This document shows, piece after piece, positions 48,425 through 57,983 of a stretch of DNA of 64,000 nt (its first letter is position 1; each line of letters opens with the position of its first letter). Location: the NCBI RefSeq assembly GCF_007858285.1, contig NZ_VFIL01000005.1, positions 62,001 to 126,000 on the forward strand, written 5' to 3'. The position numbers and the translations under genes were made by a program. The notes beneath the pieces were generated by a model, which ran no database searches, was not told the origin of the DNA, and worked only from the letters and a program-made list of their open reading frames with translations. Source of the DNA: Pseudomonas brenneri (GTDB lineage Bacteria; Pseudomonadota; Gammaproteobacteria; Pseudomonadales; Pseudomonadaceae).

Positions 48425-48964
48425 TTAAGGGTTACGCGCCAGATGCTCCGCCGGCAATACGCGCTTGGCGCTCAAATAGGCATTCTGCCAATAGGCCTTG
48501 GACAAGGTATCAAGCTTCACCGTGCCGCCGGTTTGTGGTGCATGGACGAAACGCCCTTCGCCCACATAGATGCCGGCATGGCTGACTTGCGAGCCGCCGC
48601 CCGTGGCAAAGAACAGCAGGTCGCCGGTTTGCAGCGCATCTTCACGCACGTCCTGGGCACGCATCACGATCAGCTCGCGAGTGGTGCGCGGCAGCGAGAT
48701 GCCCGCCGCATCGCGGTAGACAAAACCAATCAGGCCACTGCAATCAAACCCTGAGTCCGGTGTATTGCCGCCCCAGCGATAAGGCGTGCCGACCAGGCCC
48801 AGGGCGCGAAACAGCACGTCTTCGGCAACCGGCGAAAAGTTCTGGGTGGTGTAGTTGAACACCGGCTTGGACTTGACGGCCACAGGCGCGGGTGGAGGAC
48901 GATTTGCGCAGGCACTGAGCAGTGCGGCGCAAACGAGAAGAATTAGGCGGGCCGAGGTCGACAT
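48425..48964 (-). CDS. NlpC/P60-family lipoprotein
   Basis: 179 residues. Lipobox LLSAC (Cys19), then a cell-wall peptidase domain with catalytic Cys75 (GFDCSGLIG), His129 (VSHAGIYVG) and His141. Such enzymes cleave the gamma-D-Glu-Dap link of peptidoglycan stems. It lies downstream of a paralogue (49110-49739) in the same direction, with a hairpin between them; P. aeruginosa also has a tandem pair. Confidence 0.93.
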   Translation of the reverse strand: MSTSARLILLVCAALLSACANRPPPAPVAVKSKPVFNYTTQNFSPVAEDVLFRALGLVGTPYRWGGNTPDSGFDCSGLIGFVYRDAAGISLPRTTRELIVMRAQDVREDALQTGDLLFFATGGGSQVSHAGIYVGEGRFVHAPQTGGTVKLDTLSKAYWQNAYLSAKRVLPAEHLARNP

Positions 48965-49018
48965 GGGCAGAACAATCCTGATCTGGATGCGGCTTTCGCT
49001 GCCGAACGCTGAAAACTA

Positions 49019-49045
49019 GACCGCGCAAGCAAAGCTTGCGCGGTC
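49019..49045 (-). terminator. Hairpin between the two NlpC genes
   Basis: GACCGCGCAAGC and its exact complement with a three-base loop form a 12 bp stem. The U-run on the minus side is weak (TAGTTTTC). It probably ends or attenuates transcription from the upstream NlpC gene. Confidence 0.7.
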
Positions 49046-49109
49046 AGGTTCGCAACAATATCTCAGGATTCTAGCGCTTACGCGTCAAACTTCAAGTATC
49101 ACTTTAACT

Positions 49110-49739
49110 TTACTTGCGAGCGGTAACGCTAGTAGGGGCCATGGCCAGGGCGCGCTTGGCTTCGATGAAGGTTTTGCTCCAGTAGCTGTCGCCCAATTTA
49201 TCGACCCGTACCCCACCACTGCGGCGGCTGCTGGAGTGGATGAACTGGTCATCACCCAGGTAGATACCGGCGTGGCTGACACGACCACGGCCATTGGTAC
49301 TGAAGAAAAGCAGATCGCCAGGCTTGAGGTTGTTCCGTGCGACCAACGGTGCATCCACGTTGATCATTTCGCGAGTGGAACGCGGCAGGTTCATGCCAGC
49401 TTCTTCACGAAACAGGTAACCGATAAAGCCACTGCAGTCGAAACCGGCTTCAGAGGTACCGCCGAAACGGTAACGGGTACCGATCAGGGACATGCCGCGT
49501 TCGAGGATGCTATCAGCCAGCAAAGGCAGCTGATAAGGCTTGCTATCGGAGAGTTCGGCCAGTTCTTTTTCGGTTGCCACCTCTTCCTCATAAACAGAAG
49601 AAGACTGTGTTGCAACGAATTTGGCTTGGTGCTGTTGTTGTGGTTTTTGCTGCTCAGCCACTTGTTGAGGGTGGGTGGCGCAACCAAACAACAGGGTAAC
49701 GAGTGCGAGAGGCACGAGGGGTGCGAAGCGATTTAGCAT
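49110..49739 (-). CDS. NlpC/P60-family lipoprotein, longer paralogue
   Basis: 209 residues. Lipobox LLFGC (Cys20), a Gln-rich linker (about 25-45), then the peptidase domain with Cys102 (GFDCSGFIGY), His156 (VSHAGIYLG) and His168. It resembles the P. aeruginosa counterparts next to hda. Start ATG 49739 gives the lipoprotein signal; a GTG two codons upstream is possible. No clear ribosome site. Confidence 0.92.
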   Translation of the reverse strand: MLNRFAPLVPLALVTLLFGCATHPQQVAEQQKPQQQHQAKFVATQSSSVYEEEVATEKELAELSDSKPYQLPLLADSILERGMSLIGTRYRFGGTSEAGFDCSGFIGYLFREEAGMNLPRSTREMINVDAPLVARNNLKPGDLLFFSTNGRGRVSHAGIYLGDDQFIHSSSRRSGGVRVDKLGDSYWSKTFIEAKRALAMAPTSVTARK

Positions 49740-49952
49740 GGGCACGACCGTGGCTGATGTGTAAAGAAGCCGAGACTATGCCTTCTATGACATCGATTTG
49801 CAAATTCAATCGTGATCTATGTGACTTCTTGTTTGACCTATGTCATCTAAGCCCTTACACCCCATTTAAACCCTTTTGCGTGGCCAAACCGGCCAAAACG
49901 CAGGTTTTCTGGCGCCTGTAATTTGCCAGAGGCCCCGGCTTCAAAGGGCTGG

Positions 49953-50657
49953 CTACCAGCCGAGGGTTTCTTTGAGGAAGGGAATGGTCAGCTTGCGCTG
50001 AGCCTGCAAGGAGGCTTGGTCGAGTTGTTCGAGCAAGTCGAACAGCGCACTCATGCTGCGGGTACCGCGGGTGAGGATGAAATGCCCGACTTCATCGGTC
50101 AGGTGCAAGCCACGGCGCGATGCACGCAATTGCAAGGCGCGCAATTTGTCTTCGTCGGACAGTGGGCGCATCTGGAAAATCAGCGCCAGGGTCAGCCGCG
50201 ACTTGAGGTCGGCCAGCTTGACCGGCAACTCCCGAGGCGAGGTTGATGCAGCAATCAGCAGGCGTCGGCCGCTGTCGCGCAGGCGGTTGAACAGATGGAA
50301 CAGCGCCTCTTCCCAGTCCGCCCGACCGGCAACCGCTTGCAGGTCATCCAGGCACACCAGTTCGTATTGCTCAAGGTTGTCGAGGATACCGATGCCACGG
50401 TCCAGCAGTTCGGCCAATGGCAGGTAGACCGCCGGCTCGCCTATCTGCTCAAAGCGCAGGCAGGCAGCCTGCAACAGGTGGGTACGCCCCACGCCGTCCT
50501 TGCCCCAGAGGTAGATCAGGCTTTCCGTCCACCCGGCGTCGGCTTCGCAGAGCCGCTCGACATAGCCGAGTGCAGCGGCATTGGCGCCTGGGTAGTAATT
50601 GATGAAGGTAGCGTCGTCACGCAGACGCACACCTAGGGGCAGCTGAATCGGTTTCAT
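49953..50657 (-). CDS. hda: DnaA regulatory inactivator Hda
   Basis: A DnaA-related AAA+ protein that, with the DNA clamp, triggers hydrolysis of DnaA-ATP after initiation. 234 residues; an N-terminal MKPIQLPLGVRL clamp-binding-like motif, P-loop GKDGVGRTHL, CLDDLQAVAG (Walker B region) and no DNA-binding domain IV, unlike DnaA. It follows the AI-2E permease gene after a terminator. Confidence 0.95.
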   Translation of the reverse strand: MKPIQLPLGVRLRDDATFINYYPGANAAALGYVERLCEADAGWTESLIYLWGKDGVGRTHLLQAACLRFEQIGEPAVYLPLAELLDRGIGILDNLEQYELVCLDDLQAVAGRADWEEALFHLFNRLRDSGRRLLIAASTSPRELPVKLADLKSRLTLALIFQMRPLSDEDKLRALQLRASRRGLHLTDEVGHFILTRGTRSMSALFDLLEQLDQASLQAQRKLTIPFLKETLGW

Positions 50658-50838
50658 GCTGACTGAACGGCTCCAATCGAACCGTTAGTGGCCTCTGTGA
50701 AAAGTTTGCAAAGTTTATACCCGTGACGCCGGGCGCACAATGCAACAGACCATAAGCAAAATCAAAGGTTTGCGTTAACTCATTGGATTTTTTGGAGATT
50801 GTTTGACGCGATCGCCAAATGCCAAGCCCCACAGACAA

Positions 50839-50863
50839 CAAACCCGGCGTTTAGCCGGGTTTG
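50839..50863 (-). terminator. Intrinsic terminator of the permease gene
   Basis: AAACCCGGC and GCCGGGTTT form a nine-base stem just downstream of the permease stop codon; on the minus strand TGTTGTC follows. hda must therefore have its own promoter in the bases up to 50838. Confidence 0.8.
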
Positions 50864-50872
50864 TGTCGAGCC

Positions 50873-51946
50873 TTACAGCTGGGGGTCATCGGCGCCGGTA
50901 TAGACGTCCGAATCCTTGTACACATCATGTACATGGCGCACCAACACCATGATCACTGCCGCCACCGGCAATGCCAGCAGGATGCCGGTAAAGCCGAACA
51001 GCTCGCCGCCAGCCAGGATCGCAAAGATCACAGCCACCGGATGTAGGCCAATACGATCACCCACCAACAAAGGCGTCAGCACCATGCCTTCCAGGGCCTG
51101 ACCGACCATGAATACCGCAACAATCCCCAGCATCGGGTACAAGTCGCCGCCAAACTGGAACAGGCCGGCCACCAGCGCTGCGCCAATACCGATGACGAAG
51201 CCCATGTACGGCACAATCGCCGCCAGGCCGGCAATCATGCCGATCAACAGGCCCAGCTCCAGGCCAATCGCCATCAGCCCGCCAGAATAGATAATGCCCA
51301 GCGCCACCATCACCAGCAATTGCCCACGGACAAAGGCGCCCAGCACCTCATGGCACTCTTCGGCCAAAGACACGATGCGTTCCTCGCTATCACGGGGCAG
51401 CAGGCTGCGGATCTTGGCGATCATGATGTCCCAGTCGCGCAGTAGGTAGAACGCCACCACCGGGATCAGCACGAGGTTGGTCAACCAGCCAATCAACGCC
51501 AGGCTCGACGCCGTGGCCTGACTGAGGATCACCCCGACAATATCGGTGGTCTGGCCCATATGCTCGCTGATCGCAGCCTTGACCTTGTCGAACTTCCAGA
51601 AGCCATCGGCCAGGCCCAGCTTGGACTGCGCCCACGGCATCGCCGTGTGTTGCAGCCAGTCGAGCATCTGCGGCGCCAGTTCGTACAGACGGATCAGTTG
51701 CTTGGCCAGCATCGGCACCAGCACCAACAGCAGCGCCATGACGATCAGGGTAAACAGCGCAAACACCGCCACCACGCCCCAGGTACGCGACAGGCCGGCC
51801 TTCTCCAGGCGATCCACTACCGGGTCGAACAGATAGGCCAGCAGCAAGGCGACCAGGAACGGCGTCAGGATCGAATGCAGCAGGAACACAAAAACGCACA
51901 GCAGGACAATCCCGCCAAGCCACACCCAACGACGCGTATCCACCAT
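50873..51946 (-). CDS. AI-2E family transporter (PerM-like)
   Basis: 357 residues with seven or eight hydrophobic helices. LVGDRIGLHPVAVIFAILAGGELFGFTGILLALPVAA near the C-terminus is the family core. ATG 51946 is chosen because GGAG lies six bases upstream; the ATG four codons earlier is worse placed. The family name is historical; many members are not AI-2 exporters, so the substrate is open. It sits between hda and DUF2066, as in other pseudomonads. Confidence 0.9.
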   Translation of the reverse strand: MVDTRRWVWLGGIVLLCVFVFLLHSILTPFLVALLLAYLFDPVVDRLEKAGLSRTWGVVAVFALFTLIVMALLLVLVPMLAKQLIRLYELAPQMLDWLQHTAMPWAQSKLGLADGFWKFDKVKAAISEHMGQTTDIVGVILSQATASSLALIGWLTNLVLIPVVAFYLLRDWDIMIAKIRSLLPRDSEERIVSLAEECHEVLGAFVRGQLLVMVALGIIYSGGLMAIGLELGLLIGMIAGLAAIVPYMGFVIGIGAALVAGLFQFGGDLYPMLGIVAVFMVGQALEGMVLTPLLVGDRIGLHPVAVIFAILAGGELFGFTGILLALPVAAVIMVLVRHVHDVYKDSDVYTGADDPQL

Positions 51947-51989
51947 AAACCACTCCATCTTTCAGTTGCTTCTATATAAGGAAGATCAT

Positions 51990-53048
51990 TTACCAACGAA
52001 AACGTAGTTGCGGCTCGGGCTCGGCCTGCGGCACGGGCGCAGGTTGTGCGCCTTCGGCCACGGGTTGCTGCACAGGGGGTGGCGCAAGCGCTTCACCCGC
52101 TGGCACTTCCTGCAAATTCGCCAGGCTCAGTTGGCTGCGCAATTGCTCGCTGCTGCCATTGACCCGATAGACAATTCGGTCGCCATCCACCCGCTGCAAC
52201 TGCGCACCAAACGGCTCCAGCAGATGGCCGAGGGCGGCGTAGCGCTCCAGGGTCATGCCTTGCACTTGCAGCAACTGCTCGCTGGAAACCCCGGCTTTTA
52301 CGGCGAAACGCGGCGCAAGACGCTCACTGACCGCCAGCAGAACGGCATCGGCCAAGGCCGCAGTGTCCGCGCCTTGTACGGTGCCGTTCTCGGCCTTGTC
52401 GCCCAGCCACAGGCGCCATTTGGCTTGCCATTGGCCCGCCTCTTCACGGGCATGCACCGCCAGCAGCGCGTCGGCGCCGTAACGCTCGGAGGCCGAGCGC
52501 AGGGGCGCCGGATCTGCGCTTTCAAGATTAGGCGCGGTGGCAACGATCTGCTCATCGAGGTCGCCCAGCGGCAGGCGCAACGGCAAGCCACGGTGTTGCG
52601 CCGCACGACGCAGTGGCTCGGCAGCCGACTGACCATCACCAACCAGGCTGCTGCCTTCAGTGGAATCGTTCAGCCACCAGCCGAGGATTGACGGGCGATT
52701 GTTGCCCCACAACGCCAGGCCGGCATCGCGCAACGCACGGTCGGTGCTGACCGGGTCAAAATCCACTTGCAGGCTTTCCGGTGGGCCGGCGTCGTAGCCG
52801 TACTGGCTGATGATCTGTTGCGGATCCTTGCGGATCGCCGCCAGGCCCGGGCCCTGGGCGGCCTTGGCGTCGCCGGTCAGGCGCATCACCAGGGTCTGCA
52901 AGGCGCGCTGGGTGGCTTGCTCGCGCTCCTGTGGCGCCTGGCTGCTGACCGGCTCCAGCACTTGATAGAGGCCATTGAGGGTTTCGGCATGACTCGCCAG
53001 GCTGACCAACGACAAACAGCCGACAAAAATGTATCTACTCAGACCCAT
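51990..53048 (-). CDS. DUF2066 domain protein, exported
   Basis: 352 residues. Signal peptide (about 1-22, LSLVSLASHA), a long DUF2066 domain, and a proline/glutamine-rich tail (PPPVQQPVAEGAQPAPVPQ) ending RFRW. Function unknown, but the gene is constantly beside purM and hda in pseudomonads. The start at 53048 gives the signal peptide; a frame open to 53144 is unconserved. A 43-base gap separates it from the permease gene. Confidence 0.87.
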   Translation of the reverse strand: MGLSRYIFVGCLSLVSLASHAETLNGLYQVLEPVSSQAPQEREQATQRALQTLVMRLTGDAKAAQGPGLAAIRKDPQQIISQYGYDAGPPESLQVDFDPVSTDRALRDAGLALWGNNRPSILGWWLNDSTEGSSLVGDGQSAAEPLRRAAQHRGLPLRLPLGDLDEQIVATAPNLESADPAPLRSASERYGADALLAVHAREEAGQWQAKWRLWLGDKAENGTVQGADTAALADAVLLAVSERLAPRFAVKAGVSSEQLLQVQGMTLERYAALGHLLEPFGAQLQRVDGDRIVYRVNGSSEQLRSQLSLANLQEVPAGEALAPPPVQQPVAEGAQPAPVPQAEPEPQLRFRW

Positions 53049-53406
53049 GAACAAAGATTCCCGAACGACAAAAAAGCGGCTGGAACAGACCGCGTGAAGA
53101 AGGTTAAGCAAGGCTGTGACCACAGCGACCGGCAAAACATTCACAAGGCCCCGGTAAGTTTTCGTACTGTCATAACGATAGCGGGTTAAAGGCTATACCT
53201 TAATACAGGCGATCGCGGTGCCGATTAAGGTTTTTTTAGCGCCATATGCCTCTGCCCGTCGGCCCGAGGATGGCCGCTGCCCCTCAAGCCTGATAAAATC
53301 GCGCGCCTTCGCAGACCGTCAACGGTTGGGCGTCCTGAAGTGTTCAACTTCCGTACCCCCACCGCATCGGTCGTTACCCCTGAATCCCCCCCTAAAGGCC
53401 TGGATC
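53049..53406. other. Divergent promoter region of DUF2066 and purM
   Basis: 358 bases without a gene. TGATAAAATC near 53291-53300 is a possible -10 region for purM, and ACCGT-CA-ACGGT (53315-53326) is a short palindrome just downstream that could be an operator. Nothing resembling the enteric PurR box is seen. Confidence 0.4.
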
Positions 53407-54465
53407 ATGAGCAAGCAACCCTCCCTGAGCTACAAGGACGCCGGTGTAGACATCGACGCCGGTGAAGCATTGGTCGAACGCATCAAGAGCGTCGCCAAGC
53501 GCACTGCGCGCCCCGAAGTCATGGGCGGCCTGGGCGGTTTCGGCGCCCTCTGCGAGATCCCGGCCGGCTACAAGCAGCCTGTCCTGGTCTCCGGCACCGA
53601 CGGCGTGGGCACCAAGCTGCGCCTGGCGCTGAACCTGAACAAGCATGACACCATCGGCATCGACCTGGTCGCCATGTGCGTCAACGACCTGGTGGTGTGC
53701 GGCGCCGAGCCGTTGTTTTTCCTCGACTACTACGCCACCGGCAAACTGAACGTGGAGACCGCGGCACAAGTGGTCACCGGCATCGGCGCTGGCTGCGAAC
53801 TGTCGGGTTGCTCCCTGGTCGGCGGCGAAACCGCTGAAATGCCAGGCATGTACGAAGGCGAAGACTACGACCTGGCCGGCTTCTGCGTCGGCGTTGTAGA
53901 AAAAGCCGAGATCATCGACGGTTCCAAGGTTGCCGCTGGCGACGCCCTGCTGGCCCTGCCATCGTCCGGCCCGCATTCCAACGGCTACTCGCTGATCCGC
54001 AAGATCATCGAAGTGTCCGGCGCCGACATCGAGAACACCCAACTCGACGGCAAGCCTTTGACCGACCTGCTGATGGCCCCGACCCGCATCTACGTCAAGC
54101 CATTGCTCAAGCTGATCAAGGACACTGGCGCAGTCAAGGCCATGGCCCACATCACCGGTGGCGGCCTGCTGGACAACATCCCGCGCGTACTGCCAAAAGG
54201 CGCACAGGCCATTGTCGACGTGGCCAGCTGGCAGCGCCCGGCAGTCTTCGACTGGCTGCAAGAGAAAGGCAACGTCAACGAGACCGAGATGCACCGCGTG
54301 CTGAACTGCGGCGTGGGCATGGTCATCTGCGTGGCTCAAGAGCACGTGGAAACCGCGCTGAACGTACTGCGTGAAGCCGGCGAGCAGCCATGGGTGATCG
54401 GCCAGATCGCCACCGCTGCCGAAGGTGCTGCCCAGGTTGAACTGAAGAACCTCAAGGCTCACTGA
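53407..54465 (+). CDS. purM: Phosphoribosylformylglycinamidine cyclo-ligase
   Basis: Closes the imidazole ring in purine synthesis (AIR synthetase). 352 residues, the usual length; [16 protein letters not shown] and [13 protein letters not shown] are PurM motifs. AAGG lies eight bases before ATG 53407. Its TGA overlaps the purN ATG by one base. Confidence 0.98.
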   Translation: MSKQPSLSYKDAGVDIDAGEALVERIKSVAKRTARPEVMGGLGGFGALCEIPAGYKQPVLVSGTDGVGTKLRLALNLNKHDTIGIDLVAMCVNDLVVCGAEPLFFLDYYATGKLNVETAAQVVTGIGAGCELSGCSLVGGETAEMPGMYEGEDYDLAGFCVGVVEKAEIIDGSKVAAGDALLALPSSGPHSNGYSLIRKIIEVSGADIENTQLDGKPLTDLLMAPTRIYVKPLLKLIKDTGAVKAMAHITGGGLLDNIPRVLPKGAQAIVDVASWQRPAVFDWLQEKGNVNETEMHRVLNCGVGMVICVAQEHVETALNVLREAGEQPWVIGQIATAAEGAAQVELKNLKAH

Positions 54466-55115
54466 TGCCAGCAACCTGTGATGTCGTGGTGCTGCTCTCC
54501 GGCACCGGCAGTAACTTGCAGGCCCTGATCGACAGCACGCGCGCCGGCGACAGCCCGGTGCGCATCGCTGCGGTGATCTCCAACCGCAGCGACGCCTACG
54601 GCCTGCAACGCGCCCAGGACGCGGGTATCGATACCCGCTCCCTGGATCACAAGGCGTTCGAAGGTCGCGAGGCCTTCGATGCAGCCTTGATCGAACTGAT
54701 CGACGCCTTCAAGCCCAAGCTCGTGGTCCTCGCCGGCTTCATGCGCATTCTCAGCGCTGATTTCGTGCGTCATTACCAGGGGCGCCTGCTGAATATCCAC
54801 CCTTCCCTGCTGCCCAAATACAAAGGGTTACACACCCACCAACGGGCCCTTGAGGCCGGCGATACGGAGCACGGCTGCAGCGTGCACTTTGTCACCGAGG
54901 AACTCGATGGCGGGCCACTGGTCGTACAGGCAGTAGTTCCGGTAGAGTCTGCGGACTCGGCGCAGAGCCTTGCGCAACGGGTTCACACCCAGGAACACAG
55001 GATTTACCCGCTGGCGGTTCGCTGGTTTGCCGAAGGACGCTTGGTGCTCGGTGAACAAGGTGCATTGTTGGACGGCCAGTTACTTGCGGCCAGCGGCCAC
55101 TTGATTCGTACCTAG
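54465..55115 (+). CDS. purN: Phosphoribosylglycinamide formyltransferase
   Basis: Formylates GAR with 10-formyl-THF. 216 residues; VLLSGTGSNLQAL at the start, the active-site NIHPSLLPKYKG with catalytic Asn and His, and the conserved Asp in EELDGGP. Coupled to purM through a TGATG overlap. Confidence 0.98.
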   Translation: MPATCDVVVLLSGTGSNLQALIDSTRAGDSPVRIAAVISNRSDAYGLQRAQDAGIDTRSLDHKAFEGREAFDAALIELIDAFKPKLVVLAGFMRILSADFVRHYQGRLLNIHPSLLPKYKGLHTHQRALEAGDTEHGCSVHFVTEELDGGPLVVQAVVPVESADSAQSLAQRVHTQEHRIYPLAVRWFAEGRLVLGEQGALLDGQLLAASGHLIRT

Positions 55116-55123
55116 GAGATTTT

Positions 55124-55837
55124 ATGCGTCGCGCCCTGCTCTTCGCTTTTGCTCTGCTTGCCCTGCCTACCGTGCACGCGGCAGATCTTCAGCCTTTCTC
55201 CGCCAGCTACACCGCCGACTGGAAGCAGTTGCCCATGAGCGGCCAGGCCTCCCGCAGCCTGGAAAGCACCGGCAACGGCGTCTGGAAGCTCAGTTTCAAG
55301 GCTTCGATGATGATCGCCAGCCTGACGGAAGAAAGCACCCTGACCCTGGACAAGGACACCCTGCTGCCCCAGTCCTACCACTTTGAACGCGGTGGCCTGG
55401 GCAAGGCCAAGAAGGCCGACCTGGACTTCGACTGGACCGCCAAGATGGTCACCGGCACTGATCGCGGCGACGCGGTCAAGATCCCGCTGAACCGTGGCAT
55501 GGTCGATAAATCCACTTACCAGTTGGCCCTGCAACATGACGTGGCCGCCGGCAAGAAAACCATGAGCTACCAGGTGGTGGACGACGGCGAAGTCGAGACC
55601 TATGACTTCCGCGTACTGGGTACCGAGAAAGTCGATACCAAGGCCGGCAAGATCGACGCCATCAAGGTTGAGCGCGTGCGCGACCCGACGCAAAGCAAGC
55701 GCACCACCGTGATGTGGTTTGCCAAGGATTGGGACTACTTGCTGGTTCGCCTGCAACAAGTCGAAACCGACGGCAAGGAATACAACATCATGCTGTTGGA
55801 CGGCACGGTCAATGGCAAGGTTGTGAAAGGCAGCTGA
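55124..55837 (+). CDS. DUF3108 domain periplasmic protein
   Basis: 237 residues with a signal peptide (about 1-19, ALLALPTVHA). The mature part is beta-rich with FSASYTADWKQLPMSG and the repeated LxLDKDTLLPQSYHFE. DUF3108 proteins are of unknown function and often follow purN in pseudomonads. AGGAG lies five bases before the ATG, eight bases after purN; a terminator follows. Confidence 0.9.
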   Translation: MRRALLFAFALLALPTVHAADLQPFSASYTADWKQLPMSGQASRSLESTGNGVWKLSFKASMMIASLTEESTLTLDKDTLLPQSYHFERGGLGKAKKADLDFDWTAKMVTGTDRGDAVKIPLNRGMVDKSTYQLALQHDVAAGKKTMSYQVVDDGEVETYDFRVLGTEKVDTKAGKIDAIKVERVRDPTQSKRTTVMWFAKDWDYLLVRLQQVETDGKEYNIMLLDGTVNGKVVKGS

Positions 55838-55853
55838 TCGTTGGCTGATTGAA

Positions 55854-55882
55854 AGAGCCTCGCTGAACGCGGGGCTTTTTTT
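55854..55882 (+). terminator. Terminator of purM-purN-DUF3108
   Basis: AGCCTCGC and GCGGGGCT with a five-base loop, then seven T. It ends the purine operon on the plus strand. Confidence 0.92.
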
Positions 55883-56122
55883 CGCCTGGCGTTTGTAGTG
55901 AGGCGACTAGTACAAGGCCAAAGCCTTACTCAAACATGAAACTTTTGTCATAAAACCCAGCCCCCTGCGACGTGATGTCGCGGTTTACGTGGCCTGGAGC
56001 ATTGTTGCTTTTACTGCAATGAATTGTTGCACGCAAAGTCAGTTTACTTAGCAAGCTAACAAAATATATAACAAAAGCCTGCGACGCCTTGCCGCAGATC
56101 AACCAGAGACTGGAGCAAGCAG

Positions 56123-56311
56123 ATGACTGTAAAAGTAACTGAACGCGACGATGCCCATATGTCCCATGAAGCCCTGGCCCACGGGATTCACATCTGGGAT
56201 GTGCACCAACAAGACCTGCTGGTCGGCATGTTTCACAACGAGTGCGATGCTCATAATTATAAAAACGAGCTCGAAACCCTTGAGATGAGACGCCAGGCAT
56301 CCAGCTCCTGA
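56123..56311 (+). CDS. Small protein, unknown function
   Basis: 62 residues, rich in His, Asp and Glu (ERDDAHMSHEALAHGIHIWDVHQQDLL). GGAG lies seven bases before the ATG. No signal peptide or helix. Similar short proteins seem common in pseudomonads. The upstream 285 bases include an AT-rich stretch that may hold its promoter. Confidence 0.7.
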   Translation: MTVKVTERDDAHMSHEALAHGIHIWDVHQQDLLVGMFHNECDAHNYKNELETLEMRRQASSS

Positions 56312-56324
56312 ACAGCTGAAATCC

Positions 56325-56424
56325 TGTAGGAGCGAGCTTGCTCGCGAAAAACGCTAACGAAAACGCAGGCTACCTGGATAAACGCGTTGTCCTTGAGTTT
56401 CTCGCGAGCAAGCTCGCTCCTACA
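56325..56424. repeat. REP doublet A, inverted relative to 57869
   Basis: TGTAGGAGCGAGCTTGCTCGCGA at the left and its complement at the right. The whole 100 bases is the reverse complement of 57869-57968 with only two differences. Confidence 0.95.
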
Positions 56425-56443
56425 GTGAAGCCTTGTTACAGCC

Positions 56444-56989
56444 TTACCACATCAGATCGTCAGGGATCTGGTAGGCGGCGTATGGATCGTCCTCATCCGG
56501 CACTTGGGCTTCAGTGAGGATGTTGAGCTGGACGATACGCTCAGGCGCGCGTTCCTGGATTTTCAGCGCAGCTTCGCGCGGGATCACTTCGTAACTACCG
56601 CCGTGATGGACAATCGCCAACGAGCCGTTACTCAGCTTGTTGCGCATCAAGGTATTGACCGACAGGCGTTTGACCTTCTTGTCATCGACGAAGTTGTAGT
56701 AGTCCTCGGTGGTCAACTTGGGCAGGCGCGAGGTCTCGATCAATTGCTTGACCTGCGCGGCACGGGCCTTGGCCTCGGCCTTTTCCTGCTGTTGACGGTT
56801 GAGTTCCTGGTCACGCTTGACCTTCTCGGCCTGCGCTTCCTGGGCCAGGCGTGCCTGGGTGTCGTCAGCCTCGGCCTGCCCCTTGTGGACCAGGCGCTGT
56901 TGTTTCTGCTTCTCTTTGCCGACCTGCTTGGCCTGCTTCTGGTTGACCAGACCTGCTTTAAGCAACTGGTCGCGAAGGGAAATGCTCAT
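56444..56989 (-). CDS. DUF2058 domain protein
   Basis: 181 residues. A charged N-terminal coiled coil (about 15-80, many Lys, Gln and Glu) leads to the DUF2058 core with YNFVDDKKVKRLSVN. It has a YaiL-like layout. Function unknown. It follows mazG by 25 bases and is bounded by REP doublet A. Confidence 0.9.
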   Translation of the reverse strand: MSISLRDQLLKAGLVNQKQAKQVGKEKQKQQRLVHKGQAEADDTQARLAQEAQAEKVKRDQELNRQQQEKAEAKARAAQVKQLIETSRLPKLTTEDYYNFVDDKKVKRLSVNTLMRNKLSNGSLAIVHHGGSYEVIPREAALKIQERAPERIVQLNILTEAQVPDEDDPYAAYQIPDDLMW

Positions 56990-57014
56990 GGTGCTTACTC
57001 ACTTAGGCAGCTAT

Positions 57015-57848
57015 TCAACCGCAGCTGGACACATTCTTTTCCTGACGTTTGGCTTCGCCCCACAGGGCGTCCAACTCTTCGAGGGTGCAATCTTCCATGG
57101 GACGGTGGGTGTCGCGCAATGCCTGTTCGATAAATCGGAATCGCCTTTCGAATTTGGCATTGGCACCGCGCAGGGCAGTTTCCGGGTCGACCTTGAGGTG
57201 CCGGGCCAGGTTGACCGCGGCAAACAGCAGGTCACCGACTTCATCGGCAATGGCTGCCGGGTCGTTATCGGCCATGGCTTCGAGTACTTCATCGAGCTCT
57301 TCACGCACGTTATCCACCACGGGCAATGCCGCTGGCCAGTCGAAACCGACCTGGCTGGCGCGCTTTTGCAATTTGGCGGCACGGGACAGGGACGGCAAGG
57401 CACTGGGCACGTCATCGAGTAGGGACAGTTGCTCGGGGGCGTCAGACTTTTCTGCGCGCTCCTCTGCCTTGATGGCTTCCCAGCGCTCCTTGACCTGCTC
57501 TTCGCTCAGCTTCGGGATATCCAGCGGCGCATACAGGTCGCCGCTAGGAAACACATGGGGATGCCGGCGAATCAGCTTGCGAGTGATGCTGTCGACAACC
57601 CCGGCGAATTCGAAGCGCCCCTCTTCCCGGGCCAGTTGGCTGTAATACACCACTTGGAACAACAGGTCGCCCAACTCGCCTTGCAGATGATCAAAATCCC
57701 CGCGCTCGATGGCATCGGCGACTTCGTAGGCTTCTTCCAGGGTGTGGGGCACGATGGTGGCGTAGGTTTGCTTGATGTCCCACGGGCAACCGTATTGCGG
57801 GTCGCGCAGGCGGTTCATCAGGTGTAGCAGGTCTTCAAGTGAATACAT
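57015..57848 (-). CDS. mazG: Nucleoside triphosphate pyrophosphohydrolase MazG
   Basis: Hydrolyses non-canonical and other NTPs and in E. coli lowers ppGpp through effects on nucleotide pools, which fits its place beside relA. 277 residues; the metal-binding pattern EEAYE...GELGDLLFQVVYY appears in the N-terminal half and again as EELDEVLEAMADND...DEVGDLLFAAVN in the second half. Confidence 0.96.
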   Translation of the reverse strand: MYSLEDLLHLMNRLRDPQYGCPWDIKQTYATIVPHTLEEAYEVADAIERGDFDHLQGELGDLLFQVVYYSQLAREEGRFEFAGVVDSITRKLIRRHPHVFPSGDLYAPLDIPKLSEEQVKERWEAIKAEERAEKSDAPEQLSLLDDVPSALPSLSRAAKLQKRASQVGFDWPAALPVVDNVREELDEVLEAMADNDPAAIADEVGDLLFAAVNLARHLKVDPETALRGANAKFERRFRFIEQALRDTHRPMEDCTLEELDALWGEAKRQEKNVSSCG

Positions 57849-57868
57849 AGATCGCTCTATCCGCTCCC

Positions 57869-57968
57869 TGTAGGAGCGAGCTTGCTCGCGAGAAACTCAA
57901 GGACAACGCGTTTATCCAGATAGCCTGCGTTTTCGTTAACGTTTTTCGCGAGCAAGCTCGCTCCTACA
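57869..57968. repeat. REP doublet B, between mazG and relA
   Basis: Same element as 56325-56424 in opposite orientation. It fills most of the 135-base gap between relA and mazG and may act as a transcript end or processing site. Confidence 0.95.
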
Positions 57969-57983
57969 GTCAAGCGCTCCGTC

